From Saccopteryx bilineata (taxonomy: Eukaryota > Chordata > Mammalia > Chiroptera > Emballonuridae): 64,000 bases of DNA. The stretch is from positions 21,792,875 to 21,856,874 of the forward strand of contig NC_089495.1 of assembly GCF_036850765.1 (NCBI RefSeq), given 5' to 3'. A program made the position numbers and the translations under genes. The first letter of the stretch is position 1; each line of letters opens with the position of its first letter. The notes under the pieces are model-generated. The model was not told where the DNA came from. It saw nothing but the letters and a program-made list of their open reading frames with translations, and made no database searches. Positions 46,321-58,800 of the stretch are shown here, one piece after another.

Positions 46321-46979
46321 CAATGAGATCAGACGGACATTGCTTTCTTCATCTCTGTCCACAGGCCACAGCTCAGGACTAACGCAAGTGTGGTCTGGGA
46401 GGACCTTGGTTTCAAGGGAGACTGAGTGTAAAGTGGGGTGGGGTAGGGGGAAGAGGTCCAAAGTTAAAACAAACAAGAAGTACGGAACCACTGGCTTTAA
46501 CACCAAGTTCATAGGCTTTTCTGTCCTGATATCTTAGGGCCTTCAGTATGCTCACATACCGTGGGGATTAATAAAACAGCACGCTGTTGGCAGAGCTTGC
46601 CAAGCTTACCTGACTGGGGACCCTTTTTTGTGGAACTGCATGCAGTACACATGTTCTGGGGAACATACTTCGGTAAATACTGCTTTAATCAAAAAGTTAA
46701 TTCATCTCATAAGTATTGTGCGATGTTTGCTGCATATGCGTGGGACACGGGGCTTCAGTGGTGAAGACAGACGCACATCTGCTGTTATTAAATGTGCAGG
46801 AGACGTTCATATTCTACCCTACCACTATGCCTCTCTTTTAAAACATCCAGCAAATTAGTAGTTTTTAAACCTTTCATATAGGCAAATATTTGTTTTTTTC
46901 CTGTGGTGAAAATAGCCTCTATAAGAATAAATAGCAAACGAAATCATTCTACACACTAGGTTAAATCGGGCTCTTAAAA

Positions 46980-47750
46980 TACTTTTTCTTAAGTGAAAAA
47001 AATTAAAACCAAAAGATTAAAGACAAACTGGGGAAACATTTTACAAAAACCATAACAAAGAGCTAATATTTAATATATAAAGAGTCTGACAAAGCAATAA
47101 CAAAGTCAAATATTTCACATAGAAAAATGAGTAGAGCATGAACAAAAAAATTCATGAAAGAAATTTAGAAGTGACTCATAAATATGCAAAAATGTCCAAT
47201 CTTGTAAGTAATAATAAGAAATTTAGATTAGAAAATAATACCTATTTTTACCTATAAAGTTAGGTAAGAATTTTAAAAGGTAATACAAATACCTGTATTA
47301 ATCCAAATCACTACAACTTTTCTAACTGCTCATATTATATTGGGTTCTATTATTGCATGCAGGTGTTCATTTTAAGAAAAGAATTAAAAGTGCATGGAGG
47401 TTGATGTACTAGAATGTTCCATGCAACATTATGGGGGGAAGGATGAGAAAATAATCTAAATGGTATCTGGTTAAAATCAAGTGTACCACATCCATGTGCT
47501 GAAATGTTATATCATTATCCAAACCATTATTTGGAGAAAGATTTAAATGACATGAAAACAAAAACTGGTAATATAAAAAATAGAGAGGAGAAAACTACAT
47601 GGAAGCCAGATTTGTGGGCAGAAATATTAGGAATATGATATACATGCACAGGAAGAGGACTAGAGATACGCTTAAAACTGTCAGAATATCCAACTGATGG
47701 GGTATCAGGAAATTTCTGTTTTTCTACTTATATTTTCTAAAATAATATCG
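46980..47750 (+). mobile_element. Old LINE-1 fragment in intron
   Basis: Diverged plus-strand L1 phrases: 'gagtagagcatgaacaaaaa', 'gactcataaatatgcaaaaa', 'tgtccaatcttgtaagtaat', later 'catgtgctgaaatgttatat'. Heavily mutated. Antisense to PPP1R3B. Confidence 0.6.
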
Positions 47751-48002
47751 CTTCCATAATCAGAAAAAAAGTGAATCTAAATAAACAAAAAAAACCCCCT
47801 CAAATATTTCAAGATTTGCCAAAAATACATCCAACTTTGACTGTCTCGCTAAAGCTGGGCAATTTTTATCATTCTAATTAGTACAGAGAATTTATGTTCT
47901 GATTTGACAGGTATAATGGGCTAATTAAGAAGTCAGGGATGAAACCAGGCTTCAAATCTCTAGTCTGAAAGCCACAGAACACAGGAACCAGATTATTTCA
48001 AA

Positions 48003-48949
48003 GGCTGTGTTGGGGCGCTCGCCCCCAGGCCTCCCCTGTTCCCACGCATCTCCCCCACTATGGCAGAGGCTGTGTTGGGGTGCTCACCCCCAGGCCTCCC
48101 CTGTTCCCACGTATCTCCCCCACTATGGCAGAGGCTGTGTTGGGGTGCTTGCCCCCAGGCTCCCCTAGTCCCACGTATCTCTCCACTATGGCAAAGGCTG
48201 TGTTGGGGTGCTCGCCCCCAGGCCTCCCCTGTTCCCACGTATCTCCCCCACTATGGCAGAGGCTGTGTTGGGGTGCTCGCCCCTAGGCCTCTCCTGTTCC
48301 CACGTATCTCCCCCACTATGGCAGAGGCTGTGTTGAGGTGCTCGCTCCCAGGCCTCTCCTGTTCCCACGTATCTCCCCCACTATGGCAGAGGCTGTGTTG
48401 GGGTGCTCGCCCCCAGGCTCTCCTAGTCCCACGTATCTCCCCCACTATGGCAGAGGCTGTGTTGGGGCGCTCGCCCCCAGGCCTCCCCTAGTCCCACGTA
48501 TCTCCCCCACTATGGCAGAGGCTGTGTTGGGGTGCTCACCCTCAGGCCTCCCCTAGTCCCACGTATCTCCCCCACTATGGCAGAGGCTGTGTTGGGGTGC
48601 TCGCCCCCAGGCTCCCCTGTTCCCACGTATCTCCCCCACTATGGCAGAGGCTGTGTTGGGGTGCTCGCCCCCAGGCTCCCCTAGTCCCACGTATCTCCCC
48701 CACTATGGCAAAGGCTGTGTTGGGGTGCTCGCCCCCAGGCCTCCCCTGTTCCCACGTATCTCCCCCACTATGGCAAAGGCTGTGTTGGGGTGCTTGCTCC
48801 CAGGCTCCCCTGTTCCCACGTATCTCCCCCACTATGGCAGAGGCTGTGTTGGGGTGCTCGCCCCCAGGCTCCCCTGTTCCCACGTATCTCCCCCACTATG
48901 GCAGAGGCTGTGTTGGGGTGCTCACCCCCAGGCCTCCCCTAGTCCCACC
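48003..48949. repeat. 65-bp GC-rich minisatellite in PPP1R3B intron
   Basis: Fifteen unit starts (ggctgtgttg) at 48003, 48068, 48133, 48196, 48261, 48326, 48391, 48455, 48520, 48585, 48649, 48713, 48778, 48842 and 48906. Spacing is 63-65 bp and the last unit is partial. Variants are mainly gttccc versus agtccc and presence or absence of one C pair. Open frames on both strands follow from the repeat and are not genes. Confidence 0.98.
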
Positions 48950-49914
48950 CTATGGTGGGGAGGCAGGGTGATGGAGGTCAATAAGGAGAAGTGACAGTGA
49001 CCTTTGCCCAAAATGTTGCTCATCTTTGGACAGTCCAATTTGGTTCATTCCAATAAATAATATCTCATTTTCACCTTATGATTTGGATTAACTAAAGATA
49101 GTAAAAAAAAAAAAATGAGAAAAGACAAAAATACATTGGGTTTGACTCTATTTTCCAAAAGAATTACAGCACTTCTCCAGGATGCAGGAATCATTTAACG
49201 ATGACCAAATGAGGAGACACACACAATCAGAGACAAATAAAACAATAATTTTTAGCCATAATGTAGTTACTTAAACATTCATTTTAAGGAGTATTTGTCT
49301 TACTGTTTCCTCTCTAACGAAGTAAAACACATAAAAACTATAGGGGCAATTTGTTTTCTATTATCTGTTTTTATACCCCTGCAATTGTTCTGGAAAGGAG
49401 TTCTAACTGAAATGGGCAAGATAGCTTTTAAGAGTGTTGATCAATGGGTTCAACGTGAAAAAAAAAAAACAACAACCCTAAACTTACAAAGTACTTAAAT
49501 TTTAGTTTTCCCATTGCAAACTTTTGTTAGAATGTACTGGAATTACATCTTCAGCTCCTACTTCAAGAGAGTTAGTTTTTGTTTGTTTGTTTTTCATTAA
49601 ATACAAATGAGAAATGGAACAAGGAGCAAAGCCTTGCGTCCCAGCCCCTCCCACTCTGCCCCCACCCCCAACTGCAGTGTGAGCTGAGGGAGGAGGGGTG
49701 CCTCCCGCCACCGCGGTTTCCTCCCTGCCTGAGTCAGCACAAGGTCAGCTGCGAGTTCTCCCTGCCCGGCCAACTAGCTTGCAGACCAACCTCATACGTG
49801 CTTTCCTGCACGACCTGAAAACAGCTCATTAGAAAAAGGTTGGGAAACTCTCAAGATAGTGTGAAAACAGAATTCTACAATAAGGGAATCAGTTAGAGAG
49901 TAAAGACACGGGCC
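48950..49914. other. Intronic unique sequence
   Basis: No nameable repeat. GC-richer around 49.63-49.80 kb. Confidence 0.4.
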
Positions 49915-50101
49915 TCACTTGCGATGGTGCAGTGGATAAAGCTTCAACCCGCAATGCTGAGGTCACCCGCTCAAAACCCTGAGCTTGCCAGTCAAGGCAC
50001 ATACTAGAAGCAACTACGACAAGTTGATGCTTCCCGCTCCTCTCCCCACAACTATCTCTTTCTCTCCTCTCTCTAAAAAAACAGTAAATATATAAAATCT
50101 A
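49915..50101 (+). mobile_element. tRNA-derived SINE, GCCTGACCTGTGG class (diverged)
   Basis: Begins gcctcacttgcgatggtgca, continues 'gtggataaagcttcaacccg' and ends with a CT-rich spacer and A-rich tail. Antisense within the PPP1R3B intron. Confidence 0.85.
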
Positions 50102-51689
50102 AAAATGGGAGTGAAGTCTTGGTGAAGTTCAACTACTTGTACCCAGCAGTGTGGATGTGTGTGAGGTCCCTTTAACCACCAAGCGGTAAGAACAAGTAGG
50201 GCTGCAGATGGGGAGGGGAGCTTCCAGTCAGAGCCAGAGCTGATTGAACAATTCCACTGGCACTTTCTAGAGCCTGATCGGTTTTGCAACATTCTTCCAC
50301 GAAAGGCAAAAGTAAGGTTAATCACCTGTCGGCCCGGGGGTTACTGCCCCTAGGGCATTGCACAAGCAGCCCCTGCCCAGTCCCCTTCCCTCTCTCAGTG
50401 GCACCGTAACTGGACATTAACCCCTGGGACCTCAATCTAAGATATGACCTGGCTGTCAGCTACTGTGCCTATCCTCACATATAGATTCCCGTTTTTATAA
50501 ACTGGAACATTCTCCAAGAATTTGTCACCCACGTGCCAACTTGGTGTAGGCCTTCCTGATCCTCTGCTCAGGAATTCCCCAATGGGCTGTGACGGGGATG
50601 ACCATTACCCAGAAGTAATCTTAGCAACAGAGACATGCAAGGTAATAGATTCCTAAGTCCCCGAAAGGAAGGCACCTAGACGGCATTTTTATCTTCAAAT
50701 GGCATGAGAATGATCGGTTCCAATGGAGGATGCACACAGCTGCACCTCGGGACCCTTCTCCTGACGGACCCTCCAGTGGCTCCAGCCTTTTCCCTCACCC
50801 AGACCAGGGAATATGGGTCACCAGGCCTGGCCAAGGGAAAAACAGACCAAGAAGACACACATTTGACCTAGCAGAGCATGACATAGGACCTGGACGACAG
50901 TTTGTTGCAGGACAGAATCATGACAGCATGAGTAGCTGTTACTAAGATCAGTATGGATGCTCAAAAAGTTGGCTTCCAGATGCCCCAGATCAGTGTGGCC
51001 CCATGAGAGACAGGCAGATTTCAGTGTTCCTGGTCAGAAGGGGGCAAGCCCTAACACTCCATGAAAACATAGAGAACGTGGATCACCTTGTATAAAAGTT
51101 TCCCCTGTTCCACTAATGTCAAATAACACACCAAGACAGCTGGCTAGGGCTAGACATCATGGTGATTTTTCTTGTGAGATCGGCTTGTACAGAAAATAAC
51201 CCCACAATCTTCCTAGTGTCAGGCAGCTGATCTACTGACTTTCTGGCTGTGCCTTTTATAGGAAATAATTTTTTTTTCGTGGTATTGCGGTCAAGACTTT
51301 TTTCCTCCTTCATTCTCTTGTACTTTGATACACAAAGACAGAAAAATACAATGCACCAGTATCCCCCTTCCCCCCAAATACCTCTAGGAACACCAAAATT
51401 CCAGTAGGTAAGTAGTCACAACAGGTTATAATTTTTCAAAGACATAACCATCTATTCTTTCAGCATTCCTTAATTCCCTCCCAAAAGGTAAGACTGCACA
51501 GACATCTTTCTCTTCGCGTTCTGACCATGGGGCCCTTATTCACAGCCTTAAAAGACACTTCTGTTCCTCTGACCTGTCACTATCATCCAAAGCATCTTTG
51601 AGATAAGTATCTATGGATGAGGCTGCAAATTACAGAAAAGAAATAAGTGAAAATGACATAGTCCTTGCCATCTAAAAAGGTCCCACGGG
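50102..51689. other. Intronic unique sequence
   Basis: No gene or nameable repeat. Confidence 0.4.
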
Positions 51690-51800
51690 AAACCCAGAGT
51701 ACTGGCCTGGGCATTGCCTCCACCTAGCTGTGCCACTTGCTGCAATCACTGAACCTCTCTGGGCCCCAGCTTTCTCCTCTGAGGTCCCTTCTGGCTTTGA
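51690..51800 (+). mobile_element. MIR fragment
   Basis: 'agctgtgccacttgctgcaa' then 'tcactgaacctctctgggcc' match the MIR core. Confidence 0.6.
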
Positions 51801-53012
51801 CATTCATGCTTGCTAACAATGACTGATGGTTCTTCTCTTCCCACTAACTTTCCCTAAATACCCCAACTTTACTTTTGTGGTAAGGCCTCCAGCTGGCTCC
51901 TGGACAACTTTGCCAAATGAACCATTTCCTTTCTCCTCTGCACCCCAGCTCAAAACCCTAAATGCTCTCTTCTCCTGGACCCCAGGTCTCCCAGGGAGTC
52001 CTGGCCACACAAACCACAGGCTCCCACACCTTCTAGCAACTCTCCATGTTCCCTTCAACGTTCTCCTCTTCTGCAGAAAACAGTACCATGCCTGGCCCAA
52101 AATCTTTTAGTATGTCTCTCTGGGTCCTCTCTCCCCTCTTTTGCAGCGATCTCCTGCTACACCCCTTTTTCTCTGTTCAAAAGAATGGAGTGTCTAGTTT
52201 GGAATATCCCACAGGTCACTCTGACTCGGATTCTTCTCTGACCAACACCCAACCCCTCTAGTATCCTCCTGCGCCTGGTCACCCACCTTTGGGGGCGCGG
52301 GACAACCCCTTTCCCTGCTCACTCTCTGCTTCATCGGAGAGCCCAGAGAGGTGGCAGGGGAGGCCACCGCCACCGGACTATGCTCGGTTCCGGAGGGGGA
52401 GGAGCCCAAGTTATTACACGAGGGCGGGGCGGCGGGGTAATGCCGGCCCGAGCCGCGCCGCGCGAGCGTCCCCACGCGGTCATCTCGCCCCTGCCGGCAG
52501 TGAACAGCCCCAGCCTGGAGACCCGGGGACCTGTAGCCAGGAGTGACCCGGCTCCTGGAGGCCGCCGCGGCGCTCTATGTCCCATCTCCCTCAGCGGCCT
52601 GAGCAACTACCAAGTGTGTTTTCTTAAGTTTTACGAGGAGCTCCAGAGAGAGAAGAATCGACTTTTCCTTGCACTCCAGACCCCACCGCCCAACGCCGGA
52701 GACACTCCCCGGGGACAATAGAGGGCAAGAGTTTCTTAAGTTCTGGCCCCAGCTCCAGCCTCACGGGGACAGAGCCTCGGTGGAATACGTGGGTCTAGCC
52801 AGGTTCCATCCCATCTCCCGTCCTTGGAATTGCACGCTCCACGTGGAAGCAGCAGCTTCCCGGAGCCCGTCTAGTGTTCCACCCCGGAGTGTAACTACAA
52901 TTTGGACGGAGGGAGAGCAGATGGCAGGAACCAAGGGTGGTCTCCACTGCGTGCCCCTCGCCGCCGCGTCCGCGACTCTGCGTTCAGACTCCAGGGCGTG
53001 GGGAGGACGTAC

Positions 53013-53230
53013 CTGGTACAGCTCATAAGCCCCGAGGTGCAGAGGCGCCAGCCCGCGGACACATCTGTGCCAGAGTAGCTGTGACAGCCGGTGCGACAGC
53101 AGGAGAGGGGACCGAGACTCAGGTCCGCGCCCTCCGCGGGCAGCTGCATCCGTCCATACGCAAGAAGCCCTCTCGCCTCTTCCCTGCGGTCCGCCACCCG
53201 GACCTCAGGCTCCCGCAACCGCGCTGCTCT
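53013..53230 (-). other. PPP1R3B: Inferred noncoding exon 1 of PPP1R3B
   Basis: A near-perfect minus-strand donor, CAG|GTACGT, occurs at the 53013/53012 boundary inside the CpG island. The upstream (higher-coordinate) edge is a guess placed about 70-100 bp below the CCAAT boxes. The exon would carry only 5' UTR. RNA evidence would settle both edges. Confidence 0.5.
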
Positions 53231-53299
53231 CAACTTTTCGAGTACCTCTCGGTTCTCAGGATGCCATACCAGACCCTTTGACGTGAACGCCCCCCGCAA

Positions 53300-53377
53300 C
53301 CAATGGGCGTGCCCGGGACCGAGCGGTGACCAATTGCCGTGGAGCTGCTCTCCTGGAGAACACCGCTCCGCCACGTG
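53300..53377 (-). promoter_or_regulatory. PPP1R3B: Promoter motifs: paired CCAAT boxes and CACGTG E-box
   Basis: CCAAT occurs at 53300-53304 and 53330-53334 on the plus strand (ATTGG in gene orientation), exactly 30 bp apart, as in NF-Y-bound pairs. A palindromic CACGTG at 53372-53377 lies 40 bp further upstream. No TATA box seen. These are motif matches, not demonstrated binding. Confidence 0.55.
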
Positions 53378-53480
53378 ATCAGCTGAGCGCAGGCCAGGAA
53401 AGGGCTGCGATCCAAGGGGTTGCGGAGGGCGGTGGGTCACTATTTCATCAGAAGCTCGGGGACAGGCGCCAGGGGCAGAG

Positions 53481-54078
53481 GCACTTTCCTGCAGAAGCGC
53501 ATCCCATTACAGAGAGAGGCCTGGCATGAATGGCTTGGGAAGTTCCCTCTTCTAGGCAAGTCCTAGTGGGGCAAGCCTTCCTACGCTGTTCCGTTGGCCC
53601 CGCCTTCATTTACGCTTTAGTCTGGGGGTCCACGGGTGACCATGACTTCCCCTACCACCTGTGGAGCCCGGAGAAGCCCTGAGGAAATACTCGTGTTTTC
53701 CTCTGATTTAGTTGGAATAGTTATTCCCAGCTCTCAAGGTAGTATCCAAACAGTTACTGAACACGTACTTGCTTTGTGCCCGTGTCCTGGTCCAGGTATT
53801 ACTGGGAAAAGAGTACAGTAAATTTCTTTTGATAAGGTTGTTATTGGAGCAAAAGACCAAACCTATCTCATAGAGTGCTGTATGTATATAGTCGAGGGTT
53901 TCTCAGGTGAGTATATTTTAGAGGAAATTACCTGTCTTGAGTCTGTTATAAAAATGACCTGGACCTACAAGACTTCCATTTTCTCTATATCACAGATCTG
54001 TATGTATCTTGAGGTCTGTAGAGAATGAGGAAACCAAATGCCCTACCTCTCCAATGAGATCAAGAAATGCACATTTAT

Positions 54079-54118
<40 letters not shown>

Positions 54119-56550
54119 TTCCTTTATGATCAGCTTTGAGCTGGTCACTTTAGGGATGAGGATTCCAGTTTTCTAGTTTGGGAATTTAATACAGGGGTTG
54201 CTAGCTTTTCAAGTGCCAAGGAAAGACACTGAATTAAAAAAGAAAAGGAAAAAAATACAAAACCCCTTACTATCTTCTGTTAACCATTCTTTATTTTCTC
54301 AAGTTCTCTAACAGCAATAACAACACAATGCAGGAAGGACATAATCTCAGAGTAAAGACCAGTCCTTTACATTGGATATATCTAGCTAGGGAAAGTCTGC
54401 TTAATGGGATAGAAGAGCATATCCTAATTTTCCTAGGGATCTAAGACTAAAACATTAGTCAGTTACAGTAATTCAATACAGGCCTTCAGCTGAAAGAGCT
54501 TCCCCAGACATAATCTCCCTGACTGAAGGATGATCATTAGTCATCATCCTTCTCTTTCAATAGGCAAATCTGATAAAGGACCACCTGTGAAATCAGCTAT
54601 TGGTAGGCAGTTGGCAAATAAAGTTCCTGTGCAATATTTCTTTTCCCAACTCTAAACCCCTTTTATTAACTGATGAGTGAGTTGAAGATTTATTAAGCCA
54701 AGTGTTGGCCGTGTTTCTCGAGTGTAGCGAGCGTGCTAAGGGAGTGGGCAAAGCTAAAGAGCCAACAGGTATTGCAAAATGTATGCAGGCAAAGGGTGAT
54801 CTGAACCAAACTGGGAAGAAGTTGGGACAAGTAAATACAACTTTACAGCATTAGGGTTTGGAAGCCTCTTCCTTACATAGATCTAGGAAACCATGGGTAA
54901 TAATTTCCCCTGTGGTTGGATGACTATTTCAGACCAGGAGAGTGGGGCTAAACTTAGTTGCGGCACACCACAGTCTTGGTAGGTAGGAGCGTGGCATCAA
55001 AGAGCTTGAAAAGAGCACAGTTTCATTTGCAATCGGAATAGAGCTGGGGTGCAAGCTCTGGAGGGCTGTTCCAGCAGAATTCACAGCAGTCCCAGAGCCC
55101 GGGACCTGGCAGCTGGATGGGCCCTTGGACATCGAGCTCTTGTCTCATCCTCTTATTTTATAGCAGAAAGGAAGCGAAAATGGACAATTGCAATCCTTTA
55201 GCCAATGCATACCAAGCTCCTTCTATAATATCTGGTATTTTAGTTTTAGCTTCATTTGATAAGCCAACCATCCTTTCCTCAAAAAAAATCAAAACAAAAC
55301 CCAAATAGACTAGCAGTGGCTAATCATAGCTCATTATCCTTTTCTCATAAGCTTTTCTTTTTTGTGTCTATTAGTGGTAGCATTGTCTTTTTCCTTCCTT
55401 GAATGTGGGCTCACTGGGAACTGCTTTAGTCCTCTCTTATGCAGTTGTTCATTCATTCAGCAACACATTACTGTAAACCTGGGTGCGAGCAATGGAAAAA
55501 TGAAATACAGCTTACTCTCAAGAAGCTCTTCAATTAAATACTATGTGGGATACATGTACGGAAGGTCAATCTCTGTGTTTTGGGAGCTAAAGGAAGGCTA
55601 CACAGGTGTGGCAGTGGGGGCAGGGGAGGCCGAGGTCAGAGTCGGCTTTTGAAGAAGTGAGTTGAGCTGCATCCTGAAGGGGGAGTCCGAGTTCAGGGGT
55701 AACGGGAGAGCAAGGGTGCAGGGCTCTTTACGATCCCCCCAAAAGAATCTCCACTCTGTTGATCCAATAGTGCTTCTTTCTACGTGTGCTAACAGCTCTT
55801 TGCTCATGCAGAAGGTTTTTAAAAACATTGTTAATGTGTTATCTCCTTTTCAACTTAACACATTTCAAAGATAGCCCGAACAGAAGTCTTATCTTCATCC
55901 AAGGTTTTGGAAGAAAAATTTTTTTTCTTTTCCTTCTCAGAGTTATAACATTGCTTCTCTTTGAATACAAAGTATTGCAGTGGGACTCTAAATAAAAATA
56001 ACCAGCACCAAGAGTCAGAACTAAAGAAGAGAACATTCTTGTGCCTGATGAGAATAGAACAAGGGAGAGACTTTCCAAACTGCCTGAGTCGGTTTATATT
56101 TAGACGAGTGAAGTTGTTTGCACCTGTCAGAGCTGCATCATGTTACCTGGGGCCCCTTGCTCTTCTGTCAGATTTGACTGAAAGTGACTTGCTAGGTCAT
56201 GTCTTATGGGATAGGCAGATGACTACTTTAACTGAAGGATTCTGTAGGCTCTCTCTATGGAGGATGTGTCCTTGGCATGGGAGAAGACCTTGACTGGTTT
56301 ATACATCAGAGCTCCGAGAGGCCACCAGGGCATTTTCCTCACTGTTGAGGGCTTTTGCGTTCCTGGGTGAATGTCATGTGGGACCACTCTTAAAAGCCAC
56401 GTATACAAAGCAGCTTTTATTCCATAGCTTCATAACTCATGCTGTGTTTTTACAAACCCGATAGGATATCTTTCATTTGCACTGTGTATAACTTTCATAA
56501 TTGTAAAACTTATTTAAGATCAGTATAGACATTGTGAAAAATATAGAAAA
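53481..56550. other. Intergenic, no recognised gene
   Basis: Unique-looking sequence upstream of PPP1R3B. A weak ancient-repeat pattern is visible at about 55.44-55.70 kb ('gttcattcattcagcaacac', 'gagttgagctgcatcctgaa'). Confidence 0.4.
54082..54116. repeat. CA dinucleotide microsatellite
   Basis: Uninterrupted (AC)n of about 17 units. Confidence 0.95.
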
Positions 56551-56559
56551 ATGTAGAGA

Positions 56560-56990
56560 AGAAAATAGAATCAGCACCACCCGACAATAACTATCAATAT
56601 AATTCACTGGGGTTTTTTTGTTCAGTGTGTATTCAATGTGTAAACAGTAGATTATGACAATTATAATATATGTGAAGTTTAATACCTTCATTTTTACTCA
56701 TTACTGCTTCTCATTTTTAGTGTCTTAGTATCATTATAATTTTTCAGACATGCTTTTTAAATGGCTGTGTACTATTCCTCCGTATAGAGAGACCGTACTT
56801 TAAGTATTTTCTTATTGTGGGGTCTTAAGTTTTTTCCCAGATTTTCTTTATTGCAAATACATTTTGTTAAGCATCTTTATTTATCTGTGCCCCCATCCTT
56901 GATTATTCCTTATAACCCATTTCTTGCAGAATACAGATGTTCTTCAGACTCTTGATTTATATTGCCAAATTGTTTTTTTAGAAAAACCAG
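56560..56990 (-). mobile_element. Possible old LINE-1 fragment
   Basis: 'tggctgtgtactattcctcc' with 'gagagaccgtactttaagta' resembles a decayed reverse-complement L1 3' region. Weak. Confidence 0.3.
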
Positions 56991-58594
56991 TATTGACTTT
57001 TTATTCCCACTATTGAAAAAAATTAAGAGTTAAATAATCATAATAAGGTCTTGGTTTGTAGACTTTGGGCAAATTATATATCGCATCTGACAAAAAAGCT
57101 CTGTGAAAATTTTGACTAATGAGTCATATACTCTGTACATGGGTGAAAATAGCTGCATTTCTCATCTTTTTCTTTAGTTTTGGATCTCAAAGTACACAGC
57201 CAATTTGCATTATGAATGAGGACTTCATAACCCATATTTGATTTAAATGGTATTAAGTGGTGGCTGGTTAGAAAGAAGGTGGAGAGGCTGGGAACGAGAC
57301 AATAATGCTTTGCCACAGGCTTAAAAGGCATTTGGCATAACCCAAGTATATATTTATATTCTTTGCTCATTCATTCCCTGTCCGTGACTGGTGTGGTCAT
57401 AAATTATATTTAAATATGTAACTATATACATATGATGCAATGTATAGCATCCAGAATTTCACGACAAGTGGCATGCATTTTTGTGCGGAGAACATGTCAA
57501 GCTGCTTTTAGGACTGGGACAGACCACTTGGCTGCTGCATGCCTTGTACCTGAGGTCTGGTTGCTTCTGCTGCGTGCCTGCAGTCAGATGCCTCGGATAC
57601 AGCAAGTACTCGGGGGTTTTGTGTAAGCAATTGTATTTCAGCCGGTTCCATCCTGTATTTACCATACTGCCTGGGTCACACTCTTAGAAACAGGCAGTGA
57701 TATAATTTGTATTAAGAAAACAATGACTCATTTGAGAGAGAAGGTAAAAAAGATCTAAATGTTTATGTGCCATGATTTTAAAATGCACACCGCTATGTTT
57801 CCCAACAACCTTTTTAATATTCTATCACTCCTCGTTTTCTTTGAAATTTAGAGTCAGGAGCTGAACTGACTTCATGGTTTTCCCCAGGATCATTTGATAC
57901 CCTCTAGAGAATTACAGCTTAAAGACTGCATTCTTCCTTCTCGAAACTCATGGTAATGATTTCTCCACATAGAGTCACCGGCTGTTCTGGAGCTAGAAAT
58001 CGAGCAACTCAGGCTGGGAAGTCGCCGCATGTTGAGAATATTTCTTCTCTGCCCCTTGCCTTGTTCATGTTTCCAGGGAGGTACAAATCTCAGGAAAGAG
58101 TCAGAAAGCCATTGTCTAATGTCATTATTTCATCTACTGCATACTAAAATGCGGAGGATAATAGTGCATTTGTTATAAAGACTACTCAAGTTTGTTATAA
58201 AATTACACTTCCCCAAAAACAACAACCTGATAACTAACTATTAGTATGAGTCTTACTTGGTAGGTAGCCAAGGGCTATAAAATATACAAAGCCAAACTTT
58301 AACATTGTTTTCATTGAAGCCTTAGAAATGGACATAATCGTATATTAAGCCTTAGCAACGATATTTGGCATCATTTCTATTTCCCTCTGTTAATTCTTTG
58401 GTCATTCCAAAGATTAGTAAATAAGCATTTCTCTTTCCTATAAATTAGCATTAGTCATCAAATTTAAGGGGCAATCCAAACTCATACGTTATGAAAAGAA
58501 GAAACATTAGAAAACGGAGGAGACATCTGGTTTAACTTTCTGCTAAGGTCCTAGGAAGATATACAAAAAGATGAAGGCTCTCAAGCCCCAGAGA
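56991..58594. other. Intergenic, no recognised feature
   Basis: No gene or nameable repeat. Confidence 0.4.
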
Positions 58595-58800
58595 TAAAGC
58601 AATGTAGTGGTTAAGAGCTTGGTCATTGGGTGGTTCTGGATTTGACCACCGACTCTGCCACAGTGAGCTGCGGACCTTGGGAAAATTACTGCCCAATTCT
58701 GTGCCTGTTTTCTTACCTGTAGAGTGGGACCACTAATGCCTGCCTGGCAGGTGCTCTGAAGATTCCCTGGAACATTTTATGTGTAACCAGGATGACTTGC
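58595..58800 (+). mobile_element. MIR element
   Basis: Well-preserved MIR text: 'agtggttaagagcttggtca', 'gactctgccacagtgagctg', 'cttgggaaaattactgccca', 'gtgcctgttttcttacctgt'. Confidence 0.8.

Larger units (their letters stand above)
46297..53012 (-). other. PPP1R3B: Probable single intron of PPP1R3B
   Basis: Bounded by the acceptor at 46297 and the inferred donor at 53012. About 6.7 kb, holding an old L1 fragment, the 65-bp minisatellite, one SINE and MIR text. No coding exon is visible within it. Confidence 0.7.
52280..53480. promoter_or_regulatory. PPP1R3B: CpG island at PPP1R3B 5' end
   Basis: About 1.2 kb with dense CpG, in clear contrast with the CpG-poor surroundings. It spans the inferred first exon and promoter. 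Many overlapping frames on both strands (up to 181 codons) reflect the GC content. Confidence 0.85.

Noticed and set aside
48003..48949. CRISPR-like regular repeats
   Set aside because: Units are contiguous 63-65-bp tandem repeats with no unique spacers, and the genome is mammalian.
52895..53440. 181-codon minus-strand frame across the inferred exon 1
   Set aside because: It crosses the strong donor site and the promoter motifs. GC-rich CpG-island DNA gives long chance frames. PPP1R3B coding begins in the next exon.
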